A stretch of 8,454 nucleotides of DNA from Anaerolineae bacterium. GTDB taxonomy: Bacteria; Chloroflexota; Anaerolineae; B4-G1; SLSP01. How positions within the stretch are numbered: position 1 is the first letter of the stretch; the number at the start of each line of letters is the position of its first letter. Where the stretch lies: the NCBI GenBank assembly GCA_016927095.1, contig JAFGNI010000187.1, forward strand, positions 1-8,454, given 5' to 3'. Under the pieces are notes generated by a model. It worked only from the letters and a program-made list of their open reading frames with translations, made no database searches and was not told where the DNA came from. Positions 6,613-8,454 of the stretch are shown piece after piece. The translations under genes and the position numbers were made by a program.

Positions 6613-6675
6613 CATCCACCATCCAGCATCCGGTATCCGCATTCCAGTATCCAGCACCCAGTATCCAGTATACGT
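6613..6675. repeat. Heptanucleotide array (TATCCAG/CATCCAG type)
   Basis: Nine consecutive 7-base units are CATCCAC, CATCCAG, CATCCGG, TATCCGC, ATTCCAG, TATCCAG, CACCCAG, TATCCAG and TATACGT. The phase is exact over 63 bases. It is offset by one base from the neighbouring array at 6521-6590. Its last two units contain the proposed minus-strand -10 box. Confidence 0.9.
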
Positions 6676-6695
6676 CCCCACTGACGCTAAGCCAA
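6667..6695 (-). promoter_or_regulatory. Probable sigma70-type promoter for the kinase-methyltransferase operon
   Basis: Read on the minus strand, TTGGCT (6695-6690) and TATACT (6672-6667) are separated by exactly 17 bases. The -10 box matches consensus at five of six positions, and the -35 box is weaker. Transcription would start near 6660, giving an untranslated leader of about 147 bases made largely of the heptad arrays. The assignment rests on consensus only. Confidence 0.5.
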
Positions 6696-6762
6696 ATCGG
6701 CGGCATGGCCCTCTCAGGATCTCCCTGCCCACCACGCTCTTACCTTTCCTTAACTAACGACC

Positions 6763-6791
6763 TTGACATCTTTGGTGCTTGCCCTTAGAAT
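6763..6791 (+). promoter_or_regulatory. Strong sigma70-type promoter for the secreted DUF11 protein
   Basis: A perfect -35 box TTGACA (6763-6768) and a near-perfect -10 box TAGAAT (6786-6791) are separated by 17 bases. The upstream stretch 6741-6760 is locally AT-richer than its surroundings. Transcription should start near 6798, leaving a leader of about 157 bases before the start codon at 6955. Confidence 0.75.
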
Positions 6792-6812
6792 AAGTACAGT
6801 GCTTCCCACCTA

Positions 6813-6842
6813 GTGCGCCGCCACGGCGCACCAGGCGCACCA
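6813..6842 (+). promoter_or_regulatory. Leader hairpin with two competing 3' arms
   Basis: GTGCGCCG (6813-6820) pairs perfectly with CGGCGCAC (6824-6831) across a CCA loop, about 15 bases after the predicted transcription start. The 3' arm is part of a 9-base tandem repeat GGCGCACCA (6825-6833 and 6834-6842), so GTGCGCC can alternatively pair with the second copy. No T-run follows directly. It could stabilise the 5' end of the mRNA or act as a small switch; its function is not shown. Confidence 0.45.
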
Positions 6843-6942
6843 TTTGAGCTTTGTTTGTTGAGTATCACAGCCATAGAGTGGTCTCTTCCCTTTGCAGTCC
6901 GGCGTAGTGCTATCCCGTGTGTCATCTACGAAGTCATCGCTT

Positions 6943-6947
6943 GGAGG
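6943..6947 (+). promoter_or_regulatory. Ribosome binding site deciding the secreted-protein start
   Basis: GGAGG within TTGGAGGGAG stands 7 bases before the ATG at 6955. It fixes the start of the long plus-strand frame, whose first residues then read as a signal peptide. Confidence 0.85.
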
Positions 6948-6954
6948 GAGAACA

Positions 6955-8454
6955 ATGAGCTCACGCGTAGGTCCTGGCCCCGTTGTCCGTCTGCTGTCCT
7001 GTCTGATCGTCTCGGCGGCACTTATTCTCACCGTGACAGCCCTGCTCCGCGCCGGCCCCGCCGCCGGTGCGCAGCCGACGCAGCAGGTGCCCGTCGACAG
7101 CGTCCCCCCACCGGCTGGCGCGTCTGACGACCCCCATGCTCCCGAAACTCTGACCATTCTCCAACCCTGGGAGCGCAAGCCCTTCTCCTCGGGGGGCCGG
7201 GCGCTGCAACCACCTCCGGCGTCGCGGTCACGTGCTTCCCAGCTCGACTTCGACACCGCAGGTAGCTACTTCCCCCTACAGCCGGGGGACCCTCTGATCG
7301 TCGCGCGATACTGGATGGATGGATGGAACGACGTCTTCGGCTATGATGCCATTACCGACTCGCACATCCTGATCACCGTGACCCACCCGACGAGCGACAT
7401 CATCGCCACTGCCGGCACGATGGCAGGTGCGTGTGAGGGGTGTGGTCCCACCGACTACCAAGTCGAACTCGCGCCGGGCACGCTGACGCCGGGCGTGACC
7501 GTGACGGTGAACTTCGCCGAGGCCGGCATCGAGGTTGTAGAGGTGGTGGAGATCACCGGCGATCCCGATATCGCCAACGACCGGGTGGTCGGCACAGCCC
7601 CGGCAGGTGGTACGCTTGATGCCTACGTCGAGCGCCCGGGTGATCGAGCCGACATCCCCGGCGATGTGACGGTCGACGCAAGCGGCGTCTACACGCTCGA
7701 CTTTGGCGCCCAAAGCTGGAGTATCCAACCCGGAGACACTTTCCACGTCTACTACCACGCCCCGGGCGACCATCTGGTCGAGTCGATCTTCTGGTTGCCC
7801 GTGCCCGAGTTGGGCATCAACAAGTGGCAAATGGGTGGCTTCGCCCGCCCCGGGGGCAAGCTGGTCTACGGTCTCGTCTACTGGAACAACGGCAACGGCG
7901 TGGCGACGGATACCCTGATCGTCGACACGCTGCCGCCCTCGACCAGCTGGGCCGGCGATACCAGCGGCACGACCCCCGACATCGGCGCCGGAGGCGTCAT
8001 CACCTGGCACGTGGGCGACCTTCAGGGCTGGGGCAACTGGGACGTCTTCGCTGTCACGCTGGACGTCGACAGCTCTGTGCTCACCGGTTCGCAGGTCATC
8101 ACCGGCAACTGCGCCGTGATCACGACGACCGCCGGCGATATCGACCCTAACAACAACACCTCGTGCAGCGGGCCTGTGGATGTCTGGGAGAGCGACGTAG
8201 GCATCAACGTGGACAAATGGCCCAGCCCATGGGACCCCGCCCCCGGCCAGGAGTTCGACTACACGATCCGCTGGTGCACCGACTACGGGGCGAACTTCGG
8301 CCCGGTCTGGCTCACGGACACCTTGCCCGTGTCGACTACCGTCGTAGGTTGGAATACCAGCGAGTGGCCCCAAGCCCTCTGGACCGAGGTGGTCACCACA
8401 GGCGGGCAGTTCGCGCTCTACGCGCCGGGCCTTCCAGGCGACTGGTGCCAGCAC
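6955..8454 (+). CDS. Secreted DUF11-repeat protein, 3' end beyond the window
   Basis: The frame opens at an ATG with a strong ribosome binding site and runs 500 codons without a stop to the window edge, so only the N-terminal part is seen. Residues 1-40 form a signal peptide: SSR start, hydrophobic core about 10-31 (LLSCLIVSAALILTVTALL) and a likely cut after AGA at 39. Residues 41-95 are a Pro/Ser-rich linker. Residues 96-285 look beta-rich, with a CEGC pair (160-163) and YWMDGWNDVFGYD (119-131), and match no family I recognise. Two DUF11-like repeats follow. The first spans about 287-407: GINKWQMGGFARPGGKLVYG, WNNGNGVATDTLIVDTLP and the closing DIDPNNNTSC. The second starts at about 416: GINVDKWPSPWDPAPGQEF, then VWLTDTLP. 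Cys386 and Cys404 could form a disulfide. The family is typically extracellular or cell-surface. It is transcribed divergently from the kinase operon. Confidence 0.88.
   Translation, partial: MSSRVGPGPVVRLLSCLIVSAALILTVTALLRAGPAAGAQPTQQVPVDSVPPPAGASDDPHAPETLTILQPWERKPFSSGGRALQPPPASRSRASQLDFDTAGSYFPLQPGDPLIVARYWMDGWNDVFGYDAITDSHILITVTHPTSDIIATAGTMAGACEGCGPTDYQVELAPGTLTPGVTVTVNFAEAGIEVVEVVEITGDPDIANDRVVGTAPAGGTLDAYVERPGDRADIPGDVTVDASGVYTLDFGAQSWSIQPGDTFHVYYHAPGDHLVESIFWLPVPELGINKWQMGGFARPGGKLVYGLVYWNNGNGVATDTLIVDTLPPSTSWAGDTSGTTPDIGAGGVITWHVGDLQGWGNWDVFAVTLDVDSSVLTGSQVITGNCAVITTTAGDIDPNNNTSCSGPVDVWESDVGINVDKWPSPWDPAPGQEFDYTIRWCTDYGANFGPVWLTDTLPVSTTVVGWNTSEWPQALWTEVVTTGGQFALYAPGLPGDWCQH

Larger units (their letters stand above)
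6514..6954. other. Divergent intergenic region between the kinase and the secreted-protein gene
   Basis: This 441-base gap has no gene. It contains, from left to right, two heptad arrays (6521-6590 and 6613-6675), a probable minus-strand promoter overlapping the second array, a strong plus-strand promoter (6763-6791), and a leader with a GC-rich hairpin (6813-6842) ending in a ribosome binding site at 6943-6947. Bases 6843-6940 show no motif recognised as a known riboswitch. Confidence 0.75.

Noticed and set aside
6521..6675. Iteron-type replication origin or CRISPR leader
   Set aside because: The 7-base units change sequence along the arrays, no replication initiator gene or DnaA-box cluster is nearby, and similar arrays occur near 4.7 kb.
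6798..6954. Known riboswitch in the leader of the secreted-protein gene
   Set aside because: No consensus element of the c-di-GMP, cobalamin, TPP or SAM classes was seen; only the local hairpin is supported.
7276..8454. Long open frame on the minus strand opposite the secreted protein
   Set aside because: It is the antisense shadow of the plus-strand frame, which has a promoter, ribosome binding site, signal peptide and DUF11 motifs. The antisense product has low-complexity Val/Asp/Gly/Arg-rich composition and no motif.

Overview
The window is GC-rich, with long antisense open frames caused by high GC at third codon positions. It reads as a bacterial chromosome segment. No single marker gene fixes the taxon. 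Short intergenic spacers filled with 7-base repeat arrays, GC-rich palindromic dispersed repeats, sugar-processing enzymes and a large secreted DUF11-type protein together suggest a filamentous or uncultured Chloroflexota-like bacterium. That placement is an inference, not something the sequence proves.

Layout. Five genes lie on the minus strand, read from right to left. First is an APH-fold small-molecule kinase (5635-6513), followed 16 bases later by an integral-membrane methyltransferase of the isoprenylcysteine/phospholipid methyltransferase type (4929-5618). After a 229-base spacer comes a five-bladed beta-propeller glycoside hydrolase of the GH43/GH117 type (3752-4699). It overlaps by one base (TGATG) a nucleotidyltransferase-fold protein (2916-3752). 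A 422-base palindrome-rich spacer follows, then a cytoplasmic GH3 beta-glucosidase (184-2493). On the plus strand, diverging from the kinase gene, a strong sigma70-type promoter and a leader of about 155 bases precede a secreted protein (6955 to the window end). Its reading frame stays open for 500 codons and runs off the window. It has a signal peptide, a region of unknown family and at least two DUF11-like beta-sandwich repeats.

How the genes may work together. The two hydrolases point to intracellular breakdown of imported oligosaccharides. The kinase and the nucleotidyltransferase belong to superfamilies that modify small molecules, including aminoglycosides, but nothing here fixes their substrates. 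The methyltransferase is probably co-transcribed with the kinase. No transporter, regulator, transposase, RNA gene or CRISPR array was seen.

The most unusual content is non-coding. There are four short arrays with an exact 7-base period but different unit sequences (4737-4785, 4839-4859, 6521-6590, 6613-6675). One supplies the -10 box of a probable promoter, and another abuts the start codon of the kinase gene, which lacks a visible ribosome binding site. There is also a duplicated 125-base unit (140-base spacing) built of nested palindromes between the nucleotidyltransferase and GH3 genes.
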